From assembly GCA_934589675.1 (NCBI GenBank), contig CAKTOF010000013.1, forward strand, positions 1 to 63,932: DNA of 63,932 bases. Reading direction: 5' to 3'. The stretch is from an uncultured Oscillospiraceae bacterium (GTDB lineage: Bacteria > Bacillota > Clostridia > Oscillospirales > Oscillospiraceae). The notes below the pieces were generated by a model. It was given only the letters and a program-made list of their open reading frames with translations. It was not told where the DNA came from and did no database searches. The position numbers and the translations under genes are program-made. Of the stretch, positions 49,581 through 57,990 are shown piece after piece (positions within the stretch are counted from its first letter, which is position 1; each line of letters begins with the position of its first letter).

Positions 49581-50354
49581 TTACACGAAGCGCGGGTCCT
49601 GACCGGTGACGAACTGGGAATAGGTGTTGTTGTTGTCCATCTTTTTGTACGGCTCCGGCCACGGGACCGTGTCCTGCGGCGGCTGCAGCAGCGAGTAGTC
49701 GTGGTGCAGCGGGCCGAGATCGGTCAGCGGCGGCAGACCGGCCGCATACGGATCGTTCGGATCGGGCGGCTCCGGCGTGATCAGGCCAAGCTCTTTTTTG
49801 TAGGCATCCATACCCCAGTTTGTGTGGTCAAGCTCGCCGCCGATATCGGGGCAGACCTGCTCGTGCAGATATTTCCACTCACCATCTTCATTGACGAAAT
49901 CGGAGCCATAACGCTCCCACAGAACCATGCAGTACGGCGCGCCGTAATAGGTCATGTGGCTGGAAATAAGGCCCGGAGTGACGAAGCTGGCGCGCGCGCT
50001 CATGCCGTCTTCGGCAACTTCAATGACATCGGTGACCAGCGTATGGACTGAGTTCTCAAGGATCGGACGCGGATCCTTTCCCGTGACTTCTGGGTATTTT
50101 TTCCAAATCGCAAGGTAGTTACGATAGGCTTTGGCATCGTACTCCGAGACGTTACCTGCCCATACCTGCTCAAAGGTTCTCATTCTGCCAAAAGCATGTG
50201 CCCAAGTAGCTTCCGGGCTTCTCGACCAGAACTTGCCCCACTCGCCGATATTGTCGGTTCTGCCGTGGGTATACGCATGATGTGCCTTTACATTCTCAAC
50301 CTGCTGAGAACCGTATGCGTTTTCCAGGCGCTTACGCAGCGAAAGTTCACTCAT
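49581..50354 (-). CDS. SnoaL/NTF2-like protein C
   Basis: A 257-residue protein whose first 170 residues fit the NTF2-like cone fold of the SnoaL_4 type. A helical N-terminus (AYGSQQVENVKAHHAYTHGRTDNIGEW in two blocks), then beta strands ending in GSDFVNEDGEWKYLHEQV, the family's closing strand pair. The C-terminal 85 residues are Pro-rich and not part of the fold. BaiE (bile acid dehydratase) and scytalone dehydratase share this fold. His26, His27 and His31 might be active-site residues, but that is a guess. It starts three bases after protein B's stop; last gene of the operon. No signal peptide. Confidence 0.75.
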   Translation of the reverse strand: MSELSLRKRLENAYGSQQVENVKAHHAYTHGRTDNIGEWGKFWSRSPEATWAHAFGRMRTFEQVWAGNVSEYDAKAYRNYLAIWKKYPEVTGKDPRPILENSVHTLVTDVIEVAEDGMSARASFVTPGLISSHMTYYGAPYCMVLWERYGSDFVNEDGEWKYLHEQVCPDIGGELDHTNWGMDAYKKELGLITPEPPDPNDPYAAGLPPLTDLGPLHHDYSLLQPPQDTVPWPEPYKKMDNNNTYSQFVTGQDPRFV

Positions 50355-50357
50355 TGC

Positions 50358-51170
50358 TTAGCCCTCCTTTTCTACTTCAGGGGTCGGTGCAAATTTGCCT
50401 TCGCCGCCCTTCCAGGCAAAGAATTCATGCGGACGATAGCCTTCCGGACCGTAGCTGATATCATCGCTCCACGTCGTATACGGAACCGGTCTCGGCGGGT
50501 AGTCATCCCACCAGTTGAAGGTTGCGTCGTGGGTCAGGCACTTGACGGTCGGCTCACCGAATTCGATCATAATCGGATCCTTGGTGTAGTCGACAACCGG
50601 GTCATTGTTTTCGTAGTTTTCACCGGCCGGGCAAACGCTGTCGACAGCCTGCACCACGTGCCAGATCTTCCACTCGCCGTCTTCTTTCACGAAGTCGTAC
50701 GCCTGCTTCTCCGGAACCCACATGCCAGCGGCAGTGCCATCGGTTTTCGGGGTGGTCTCCTGCGCAATGGCATAAAACAGGCCCTTTGCAGTCTTGCCGT
50801 CCTCGGCAACTTCGACCAGACCGGTCGTCGCTGGGCGGTTGGTCAGCCAACCGGTGCCCAGGTTCTCCGGAACGTTCTCAATCTCGGGCATGGCGAGACT
50901 CAGTTCCTTCAGGCTTGCCTCGAGATCGGCCTGATGCTTGTCGACATAGTATGCCTTGATATTGTCCATACCGACATACCAGCCGATATTCTTGCCCATC
51001 GCAGCTGACGCCTTATGGGCTTCATCGGCAACCCAGAGTTCTTCGAGTTCTTTCTCGCGCCAGTCATTGGCGATGTAAATGCCGCGCTTGTAGACGAGCG
51101 TCTTGACAGCTTCCACATCCATAATGCGGGTAATCAGTTCCGCATCCGTGTATTCGGCAATCTTTTTCAC
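50358..51170 (-). CDS. SnoaL/NTF2-like protein B
   Basis: A 270-residue paralogue. Helical start (DAELITRIMDVEAVKTLVYKRG), GWYVGMDNIKAYYVDKH, and AYDFVKEDGEWKIWHVVQ as the closing strands. A C-terminal Pro-rich tail of about 80 residues ends PTPEVEKEG. It starts with GTG after GGAGGCCTGACC, two bases after the stop of protein A. The three proteins differ clearly in sequence, so they are probably subunits or successive enzymes rather than a recent duplication. Function inferred only from fold. Confidence 0.75.
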   Translation of the reverse strand: MKKIAEYTDAELITRIMDVEAVKTLVYKRGIYIANDWREKELEELWVADEAHKASAAMGKNIGWYVGMDNIKAYYVDKHQADLEASLKELSLAMPEIENVPENLGTGWLTNRPATTGLVEVAEDGKTAKGLFYAIAQETTPKTDGTAAGMWVPEKQAYDFVKEDGEWKIWHVVQAVDSVCPAGENYENNDPVVDYTKDPIMIEFGEPTVKCLTHDATFNWWDDYPPRPVPYTTWSDDISYGPEGYRPHEFFAWKGGEGKFAPTPEVEKEG

Positions 51171-51172
51171 GG

Positions 51173-51913
51173 TCAGGCCTCCTTTACTGCATAGCTGAAG
51201 GTTTCTGCAAAGGTATCGTACGGCTCGGGAATTCTCGGCGCCTTGTCCGGAACCTTAACAGGAGAATACTTGTTTCTGAGAGTCTGCTTCTCGGTGAACT
51301 CCGGATAAACGAAGTCCTTCAGCGGAGCAAACTCGGGCAGTTCCGGATACTCCGGATCAGGCTGGCCCCAGTTCTGGCCGACAACGCCGTCAAGATCGTG
51401 GACAAACTGCATATGCCAGATCTTCCAGCCGTTCTCCGTGTTCACAAAGTCAACTGCATAGTAACCCCAGAGATAGCGGGCAAGCGGGCCGACAGGATCG
51501 ACATCACAATGCGAGCCCATGCAAGACCAAAGGCCCTTGGCCGTCTTCTCGTCAGAGGCAACTTCAATAATCGGGCTGTAGAGCGGATAGATCTTCATGG
51601 TGCCGATGCCGTAGATCTCATCATCAGTCTTATCGGCCAGCTTCTCCGGGAAGTGCTGCTGCAAAACCTTTGCAACAAGCATATTGCGGTCGCGGCAGGC
51701 GGCAAAGTACCCCTTGACGGCCTCCGGGCCGCGGTACCAGCCGTCGTTGAAGCCAAGGCAGACATCGTCCTCGGCCGCCCAGAACAGCTCGAATACGTCC
51801 TGATCGCGATTCAGGAGAACCGCATTGACATACTTGCCCATGAGATTTTTGATCGCACGCTGTGCTTCCCACTTGGCAATGAGCTGCTCTGTGGTGAATT
51901 TTTCGTTTTTCAT
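51173..51913 (-). CDS. SnoaL/NTF2-like protein A
   Basis: A 246-residue paralogue, first of three in tandem. AQRAIKNLMGKYVNAVLLNRDQDVFELFW, DGWYRGPEAVKGYFAAC, and AVDFVNTENGWKIWHMQFVHD match the SnoaL_4 pattern. A C-terminal tail rich in Pro and aromatics (about residues 180-246) is shared in character with B and C. It lies 77 bases after the small beta-rich protein. With an ene-reductase in the same operon, dehydration or isomerisation of a ring substrate is the best guess. Confidence 0.75.
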   Translation of the reverse strand: MKNEKFTTEQLIAKWEAQRAIKNLMGKYVNAVLLNRDQDVFELFWAAEDDVCLGFNDGWYRGPEAVKGYFAACRDRNMLVAKVLQQHFPEKLADKTDDEIYGIGTMKIYPLYSPIIEVASDEKTAKGLWSCMGSHCDVDPVGPLARYLWGYYAVDFVNTENGWKIWHMQFVHDLDGVVGQNWGQPDPEYPELPEFAPLKDFVYPEFTEKQTLRNKYSPVKVPDKAPRIPEPYDTFAETFSYAVKEA

Positions 51914-51990
51914 TCAGATCGCTCCCTTCGGTTTATATGTAGATTAATTTCAATCTGTTGCGACAGATTTCTACAACGAATCCTGTTTGA

Positions 51991-52341
51991 TTATTCTTCG
52001 ATCGCCTCAGCCACAACCGGGCTGGACGGGCTTTCTTCAGCAGGCACATCAACACGGTAGCACTTGCCAAGCAGAACATTGCCCGGGAAGATTTCCATAT
52101 CATACTCGAACAGCTCGGTGCCGGGCGTGCCGCCAAACTGACGCCACGAAATACGGCGGTCTCCAAGCTTGATGTTCCTGGCCTGTTGCGGTCCGTGCTC
52201 GGTCACAACCTCAGCCTGATAGATGCCGTTTTCCTGTTTGAACGTAATGGTATGCTGCGGCGTGCCCTTCGGGGCAAGCAGACGCATTGCGTATGTCCCC
52301 TGCGGCAAAAAACACGCAGTCATAATGTCTTGAATTATCAT
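51991..52341 (-). CDS. small beta-rich protein 1 (calycin-like?)
   Basis: A 116-residue protein I do not recognise. It is beta-rich (GTYAMRLLAPKG, HTITFKQENGIYQAEVV, GKCYRVDVPAEE). The block GDRRISWRQFGGTPGTELFEYD resembles GDNCIAWKSFSGSEGVDQWQYC in the protein at 60.8 kb, so the two are probably distant relatives. Size and pattern suggest a small barrel such as a lipocalin or MoaF-like binding protein; unproven. Start at 52341 follows AAAGGGGATCAAAACAC. It sits between the ene-reductase and the SnoaL genes. Confidence 0.6.
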   Translation of the reverse strand: MIIQDIMTACFLPQGTYAMRLLAPKGTPQHTITFKQENGIYQAEVVTEHGPQQARNIKLGDRRISWRQFGGTPGTELFEYDMEIFPGNVLLGKCYRVDVPAEESPSSPVVAEAIEE

Positions 52342-52372
52342 GTGTTTTGATCCCCTTTCACGCAAAGACCTA

Positions 52373-54316
52373 TCAGCACAAACCCATTGTGACAACAGCA
52401 TTGACGCCGTCGCGGGTCGCCTGACCAATCTGACGCGCGCGCTGTGCATCGCCGATGATATAGCTCTCGGTCACAAGCTTGCGCAGGCGTTCGATCTCGG
52501 CGCTGTCCGGACGCATACCAGCTGCCATCACGACCGTATCGGCCGGGAATGCAACCTCACTGCCGTCCGGAGCGGCTGCAGTAACGCTGTCGCGCAGTAT
52601 GCCGGTGCAACGATAGCCGGTCGCAACGGTGATATTCTCCTCGGTTTCGATTTGATGCAGCAGATTCAGCCGGTGCATCCGGCCGCAGTCAGGCGCAAGC
52701 TCCTCCTGCATCTCAAGGATCGTGACGGAATGACCCTCACGGGCAAGCGCGACCGCCTCCTCCGAGCCGATCAGGCCGCCGCCAACGATAACAACATGCT
52801 TGCCCACTTTCGTCTCTTTCCTCAAATCAGCGCCAAAGACAATGCGGGAAGCTGAATCACACGGCACAGGCAGCATCCAGGGCTGTGCGCCGATCGCAAT
52901 GAGAAGAACATCGGGCTTGATTTCTTCGACAATTTCTTCCGTCACGACGGTATTGAGACGAATGTCTATGTCAAGCATAGCAGTCTGCGCGGCAAGATAG
53001 TCACGGTAACGCGCAATATTCACCTTAAAGTCTGCATTGTCGGCATATTTCAGCCCGCCAAGACGGTCAGACTTCTCGCACAGGATCACCCGATGGCCGC
53101 GGGCAGTCGCCTCAAGGGCAGCCTGACAGCCTGCGGGGCCGCCGCCTGCGATCAGCACGGTACGCTGATTTCTGGTCGGAATTGGATTGAAGAACGCGCC
53201 TTCGCTGCCAATCACCGGGTTGACAGCGCAATGAAGCACGCGGTTCTTCATCAGACCCGACTGGCATTCGCCGCAGCGCAGGCACGGGCGGATCTGGTCA
53301 GCCTTGCCGTGCAGCAGCTTGCGCGGCAGGAACGGATCGGCGATCAGCGCACGGCCCATAGCGATACAGTCCACATCCGTCTCGGCGAGGAATGCTTCCA
53401 TTTTATCCGGCTCGGAAAACGCACCAACCGTACAAACATGGGTTTTTACATGCTTTTTGATTTCTGCGGCTAAGCCTGCGTTTTCGCCGTGGCGCTGGAA
53501 CGCGCCCGGATGCATCAGGACAGCGGAATACTCATCCTGCTGAGAGCCGGCCGAAACATGGATGAGGTCGACCTTCCCGTCGAGCGCCTTTGCAATCTCA
53601 ATACCGGTCTGCAGGTCATAGCCGCCTTCCATGCGTTCGGAGCCGGAAATACGTACATCGATCGGGAACGTGCGCCCGACAGCCGCACGCACTTTTTCGA
53701 CAACGAGCAGCGGGAACCGCATGCGATTCTCTATGCTGCCGCCGTACTGGTCAGTGCGGTGGTTGGTGAGCGGCGAGATGAACTGATGCAGAAGCCAGCC
53801 GTGACCCATGTGGATCATGACCATATCGAAGCCGCAGGCCTTCGCCGTCGCGGCAGCCTCGCCGAACCGACTCGCGATATACTCGATCTGCTCTTCGGAC
53901 ATCTCCTCGACTTCATCGCCCCACTCATCCACATAGCCGGACGGGCCGATGGCGTTTTTGCCGCCGATGAATTCCGGCGAGCACAGCGCGCCGCCGTGAT
54001 CGATCTCCACCGAAGCCGCTGCACCGCCCGCATGAATGGCCTCTGCCAGTTGAACCAGATAAGGGATCGCACCCGGATCATCCAGGCCGACCTGCTGCGG
54101 GTGGCTCCGTCCTGTGTCGAGATCGACGATTACGTCGCCCACGGTAACAACCGAGCACCCGCCTGCCGCTTTCAGGCGATAGTAATCAATATTGGCTTGT
54201 GAATAATGCTCCCCGGGACCAAGCTCGGCAAGCGAAGTCGGCGCCGAGAGCATTCGGTTTTTCAGCGTCAGCCCGGCAAGCTGAAGCGGCTGAAGTAAAT
54301 GTGAATATGATTTCAT
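52373..54316 (-). CDS. NADH:flavin oxidoreductase / ene-reductase (FadH, BaiCD, BaiH family)
   Basis: A 647-residue three-domain enzyme of the 2,4-dienoyl-CoA reductase family. An Old Yellow Enzyme barrel (1 to about 340) includes MGHGWLLHQFISPLTNHRTDQYGG, with active-site His and Tyr. An iron-sulfur site follows (Cys345-x2-Cys348-x2-Cys351-x11-Cys363), then an FAD fold (GGGPAGCQAALEA, about 388) and an NAD(P)H fold (GGGLIGSEEAVALA, about 527). Relatives reduce C=C bonds in dienoyl-CoAs, bile acids (BaiCD, BaiH) and isoflavones (daidzein reductase). It lies between an anchored membrane protein and the SnoaL genes. The substrate cannot be deduced. Confidence 0.92.
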   Translation of the reverse strand: MKSYSHLLQPLQLAGLTLKNRMLSAPTSLAELGPGEHYSQANIDYYRLKAAGGCSVVTVGDVIVDLDTGRSHPQQVGLDDPGAIPYLVQLAEAIHAGGAAASVEIDHGGALCSPEFIGGKNAIGPSGYVDEWGDEVEEMSEEQIEYIASRFGEAAATAKACGFDMVMIHMGHGWLLHQFISPLTNHRTDQYGGSIENRMRFPLLVVEKVRAAVGRTFPIDVRISGSERMEGGYDLQTGIEIAKALDGKVDLIHVSAGSQQDEYSAVLMHPGAFQRHGENAGLAAEIKKHVKTHVCTVGAFSEPDKMEAFLAETDVDCIAMGRALIADPFLPRKLLHGKADQIRPCLRCGECQSGLMKNRVLHCAVNPVIGSEGAFFNPIPTRNQRTVLIAGGGPAGCQAALEATARGHRVILCEKSDRLGGLKYADNADFKVNIARYRDYLAAQTAMLDIDIRLNTVVTEEIVEEIKPDVLLIAIGAQPWMLPVPCDSASRIVFGADLRKETKVGKHVVIVGGGLIGSEEAVALAREGHSVTILEMQEELAPDCGRMHRLNLLHQIETEENITVATGYRCTGILRDSVTAAAPDGSEVAFPADTVVMAAGMRPDSAEIERLRKLVTESYIIGDAQRARQIGQATRDGVNAVVTMGLC

Positions 54317-54343
54317 AACTGGTTTCTCTCATTCTCAGGTATT

Positions 54344-55192
54344 TCAGAATTCGTCTCTTCGCTCGTACCGTCCGACTTTATACTGCACGGCGCCGATGAC
54401 GGCGACGGCCGGGAACAGAATCCACGCCGGGATATACTCGCTGTAGATCGTTTGCTCCGTCGAGCCGCGGATGCGGATGCGGCCGTCATCCGGTTCACTG
54501 ACGGGGTCCTCCGCCTCCATCCACGCGGCCAGGCAATCCCGCGCTGTCACACCGGTAAATCTGGTGTCAACTGCGTCACCGCCGTAAACGCCCCGCGCGA
54601 CCTCTGCCGGCATCGCCACGCAAAGTACGGTTTGTTCATCCAGAAGCGCGCCGTCAATGTCGCGGATATCATCGACCCTGTCTCCCACGAAACCGGTCGC
54701 GTCATAGCGGAAGGACACACCGGAGACATGCAAAAAACCATCAAACGGAGACTTTTCCCGGTCGATCCGCTCGCGTTCATCGAGGACGATGCGGCTAACG
54801 CCGTTTTCCAGCAGCGATTTGAGCTGTTCAACCGCGATATCGGCAAGCACAATTTCGCTGTCAGCCGGCAATACCCGCTCAATGGAAGCTGCCGTCTGTG
54901 CACCGGGCAGGATATCGTCACCGAGCAGACCACCGGGGAATACCGCAGCGTCTGCGCCCGTCGCAAAAACGAGCGCATCCGCGAGCGCATTCCCGAGCGC
55001 GGACTCGTCCACCAGCGAACCTTCCGCGCTGATGGTTTCGTCCGCGTGGCCGCAGACGGGCTCTGCCGCGTGAACCGGCAGCGTCAGCAGGGCACACATC
55101 AGAACGACAGCCAACGCGGCCGCCCACCGGGAGCGCCAGCTGCGGCGGTTTTCAGAGGCCGTTGATCTCCCTGACGTAATGGCAGGAAACAT
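54344..55192 (-). CDS. anchored protein with 5'-nucleotidase C-terminal domain only
   Basis: A protein of about 282 residues. A signal-like segment (RWAAALAVVLMCALLTLPVHA) is followed by a domain resembling 5_nucleotid_C (AVFPGG, IVLADIAVEQLKSLLENG, FDGFLHVSGVSFRYD), then a C-terminal membrane helix (YIPAWILFPAVAVIGAV) and a basic tail. The catalytic metallophosphatase domain that normally precedes this fold is absent, so it may bind rather than hydrolyse. The start is uncertain. I use the ATG at 55192, inside dppF; alternatives are TTG or ATG in the signal segment. Its stop is 27 bases before the ene-reductase. Confidence 0.6.
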   Translation of the reverse strand: MFPAITSGRSTASENRRSWRSRWAAALAVVLMCALLTLPVHAAEPVCGHADETISAEGSLVDESALGNALADALVFATGADAAVFPGGLLGDDILPGAQTAASIERVLPADSEIVLADIAVEQLKSLLENGVSRIVLDERERIDREKSPFDGFLHVSGVSFRYDATGFVGDRVDDIRDIDGALLDEQTVLCVAMPAEVARGVYGGDAVDTRFTGVTARDCLAAWMEAEDPVSEPDDGRIRIRGSTEQTIYSEYIPAWILFPAVAVIGAVQYKVGRYERRDEF

Positions 55193-56114
55193 AGTGGTTT
55201 TCCAAAACCTCCTCATACTGCGGCTGCTCGTTGAAGCAACGATCCTTTGCATGCGGACAGCGTGCGGCAAAGCGACAGCCCGGTTTCGGATCAATCGGGG
55301 TGCTGATCTCGCCCTGCATGATCACGCGGGCATGGTTTCTGCGCACCGTCGGAACCGGGATAGCCGACAGCAGGCCCTTGGTGTACGGGTGCAGCGGGTT
55401 TTTGAACATCTCTCTGGACGTGCACTTCTCGACCATGCAGCCGACGTACATCACCATGATCTCGTCAGAGATGTGCTTGACGACCGACAGGTCGTGCGTG
55501 ACGAAGATATACGTCAGATTCTTCTGATCCTGCAGATCCTGCAGCAGATTCAGAATCTGCGCCTGAATGGAAACGTCCAGTGCGGAGACCGGCTCATCGC
55601 AGACGATAAATTCCGGATCAAGCGCTAGCGCGCGTGCCACGCCGATTCTCTGGCGGCGGCCGCCGTCGAGTTCGTGCGGGTACGAATACATCAGGCGCTG
55701 CGCCAGGCCGACCGTATCCATCAGTTCGACAATGCGCGCGTTCATCTCTTCCTTCGACGCACAGGTTTTGTTGATCCGCAGGGGGTCCGCAATCAGTTCA
55801 TAGACCGACATGCGCGGATTGAGCGAGGAATACGGATCCTGGAAGATGATCTGCATCTTTTTCCGGAGCTCTACGAACTCGGCTTTGGTCGGATTGGTAA
55901 TGTCCTTGCCGTCATAGAAGATCTTGCCGTCGGTCGACGGCAGAAGATTCAGGATCGTTCGGCCAAGCGTGGACTTGCCGCAGCCGGATTCGCCGACTAC
56001 ACCGAGCGTTTTGCCGCGGTCGAGCGAGAAGTTGATGTCATCAACGGCGTGGAGTGTTCCGCGCTTGGTGTTAAAGTACTTTTTCAGGTGCTCAACGCGA
56101 AGCAGCTCACTCAT
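55152..56114 (-). CDS. dipeptide-type ABC transporter ATPase (DppF/OppF)
   Basis: A 320-residue ATPase. Walker A GESGCGKST, Q-loop FQDPYSSLNPRMSV, Walker B FIVCDEPVSALD, and the oligo_HPY C-terminal extension with cysteines (CRFAARCPHAKDRC). The signature reads ELDGGRRQR, with Asp in place of the usual Ser of LSGGQ; I recall this variant in other Clostridia DppF proteins. Start at 56114, 10 bases after GGAGG. It overlaps DppD by eight bases and the anchored-protein gene by about 41. Confidence 0.9.
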   Translation of the reverse strand: MSELLRVEHLKKYFNTKRGTLHAVDDINFSLDRGKTLGVVGESGCGKSTLGRTILNLLPSTDGKIFYDGKDITNPTKAEFVELRKKMQIIFQDPYSSLNPRMSVYELIADPLRINKTCASKEEMNARIVELMDTVGLAQRLMYSYPHELDGGRRQRIGVARALALDPEFIVCDEPVSALDVSIQAQILNLLQDLQDQKNLTYIFVTHDLSVVKHISDEIMVMYVGCMVEKCTSREMFKNPLHPYTKGLLSAIPVPTVRRNHARVIMQGEISTPIDPKPGCRFAARCPHAKDRCFNEQPQYEEVLENHYVSCHYVREINGL

Positions 56115-57084
56115 TGGCATTTCCCTCCTTAAACTCCAGGAAGCAGCGCACCATGTGCCCGGCCTCAGCTTCGATCACAGGCGGGACCTCGACCGTGCAT
56201 CTCTTCGTGGCACGCGGGCATCTCGGATGGAACTTGCATCCCTCCGGCAGGTTGGTCGGATCGGGCATCAGGCCTTGAATGGGCTTCAGGCGCTCTGTTT
56301 CAACGTCCAGGCTCGGCAGAGAGTCGAACAGCCCCTGCGTATACGGGTGCTGCACATTTTCAAAGACCTGCTCAATGGCGCCGGACTCAATGATCTCACC
56401 GGCGTACATAATCGCCACGTTGTCACAGGTTTCGGCGACAACGCCAAGGTCATGCGTAATCAGGATCATCGACGTGCCGAGCTGCTTCTTCAAATCACTC
56501 ATCATTTCAAGTACCTGCGCCTGAATCGTGACATCAAGCGCCGTTGTTGGCTCATCGGCGATGATAATCTGCGGATTGCAGGCAAGCGCCATGGCGATAA
56601 CGACACGCTGCTTCATGCCGCCGGAGAACTGGTGCGGATATTCGCTGCCGCGTTCGGCCTGAATGCCAACCATCTCCAGCATTTCTCTGGCACGAGTGAT
56701 GCTCTCCGCCTTTGAAATTTTATTGTGCGCAAAGACATTTTCCGCGATCTGTTTTTCCACCGTATGAACCGGGTTGAGCGCAGTCATCGGGTCCTGGAAG
56801 ATCATTGCGATCACGCCGCCGCGCAGCTCGCGCATTTCCGCGTTGGACATCTTCAGGATCGACTTGCCTTCGTAGAGAATGTCTCCGCCGTCGATTTTTG
56901 CGGGCGGCGACTGCAGCAGGCGGAGGATCGCAAGTGCGGTTGTCGTCTTGCCGGCGCCGGTTTCACCGACCAGCCCCAGCGTTTCGCCCTTGTCGAGCGC
57001 GAAGCTGACGCCGTTGACGGCGTTGACCGTACCATCCTGCGTGACATATTTGACAACGAGATCTTTCACTTCAAGCTGTTTCAT
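56107..57084 (-). CDS. dipeptide-type ABC transporter ATPase (DppD/OppD)
   Basis: A 325-residue ATPase with canonical motifs: GETGAGKTT, FQDPMTALNPVHTV, FSGGMKQRVVIAMALA, IIADEPTTALD and ITHDLGVV. The C-terminal oligo_HPY cysteines (CKFHPRCPRATKRC) are present. It pairs with DppF to energise the DppB-DppC permease. Start follows GGAGGAGAGATC. Confidence 0.92.
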   Translation of the reverse strand: MKQLEVKDLVVKYVTQDGTVNAVNGVSFALDKGETLGLVGETGAGKTTTALAILRLLQSPPAKIDGGDILYEGKSILKMSNAEMRELRGGVIAMIFQDPMTALNPVHTVEKQIAENVFAHNKISKAESITRAREMLEMVGIQAERGSEYPHQFSGGMKQRVVIAMALACNPQIIIADEPTTALDVTIQAQVLEMMSDLKKQLGTSMILITHDLGVVAETCDNVAIMYAGEIIESGAIEQVFENVQHPYTQGLFDSLPSLDVETERLKPIQGLMPDPTNLPEGCKFHPRCPRATKRCTVEVPPVIEAEAGHMVRCFLEFKEGNANE

Positions 57085-57096
57085 GATCTCTCCTCC

Positions 57097-57990
57097 TTAC
57101 TGCTTCATCTTCGGGTCGAGCGCATCACGCAAACCGTCTCCAAAGACGTTGAAGCCGAACATTGTCAGCATGATCGCAACACCCGGGAACACGACCAGCG
57201 GATAGAAATCACGGATGTACTGACGGCCGGCGTTGAGCATCGCGCCCCACTCCGGAGTCGGCGGCTGGACGCCGAGGCCGATAAACGAAAGGCCGGAGAT
57301 CATCAGGATGGTTCCGCCGAGGCGCATGGTGGTGTCGACGATCATCGGCGCCAGGCAGTTCGGTACGATGTGACGCCAGATCATGCGGCTGTCACTCGAG
57401 CCGGCTGCACGCGTCGCCTCGATATACTCCTGGTCACGCACAGACAGCACGCTCGCGCGCAGCATTCGCGTCGATGACGGAATGCCTGTAACAGCGGCCG
57501 CCAACGCTGTTTGCCAGACGCCGGTACCCAACGCAGCCGAAATACAAACCGCAAGCAGGTTGCCGGGGATCGACATCAGGATATCCATCAGGCGCATGAC
57601 GATAAACTCGAGTTTGCCGCCGTAGAAGCCGGCAACGGCACCGAGCAGGCTGCCAACCGTCAGCGAGATGGTAACGCCCATAACGGAGACAAGCAGCGAG
57701 ATCCGGCCGCCGTAGATGACGCGGCTGAGAATATCACGGCCCTGATTGTCGGTGCCGAAGGGATGCGCGGCGCACGGAAAGAGCATGCGGTTGCGGAAAT
57801 CTTCTTCATTGTAGGCATACGGCGCGATCTGATCGGCAAAAATCGCGACCAGAACAAGAATAATAACGATGAACATTCCAACCATAGCCAGTTTGTTGCG
57901 GCGCAGGCGGCGCCAGACATCGCCCCACTGGCTGTGCGGCTTGAGCGCTTCTCCCTGCGAAGTCCCGACAGTCTTCTCCTTTTTCTTCAC
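57097..57990 (-). CDS. dipeptide-type ABC permease (DppC/OppC)
   Basis: A 297-residue permease. An OppC_N cytoplasmic segment and first helix (NKLAMVGMFIVIILVLVAIFA) precede the BPD_transp_1 domain with EYIEATRAAGSSDSRMIWRHIVPN as the EAA loop. Five further helices. It starts with a four-base overlap (ATGA) with DppB. Confidence 0.92.
   Translation of the reverse strand: MKKKEKTVGTSQGEALKPHSQWGDVWRRLRRNKLAMVGMFIVIILVLVAIFADQIAPYAYNEEDFRNRMLFPCAAHPFGTDNQGRDILSRVIYGGRISLLVSVMGVTISLTVGSLLGAVAGFYGGKLEFIVMRLMDILMSIPGNLLAVCISAALGTGVWQTALAAAVTGIPSSTRMLRASVLSVRDQEYIEATRAAGSSDSRMIWRHIVPNCLAPMIVDTTMRLGGTILMISGLSFIGLGVQPPTPEWGAMLNAGRQYIRDFYPLVVFPGVAIMLTMFGFNVFGDGLRDALDPKMKQ

Noticed and set aside
49399..49662. 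Small minus-strand frame ending at 49399
   Set aside because: It overlaps the 3' end of the third SnoaL-like gene in another frame, has no ribosome site and resembles no family; left as non-coding.
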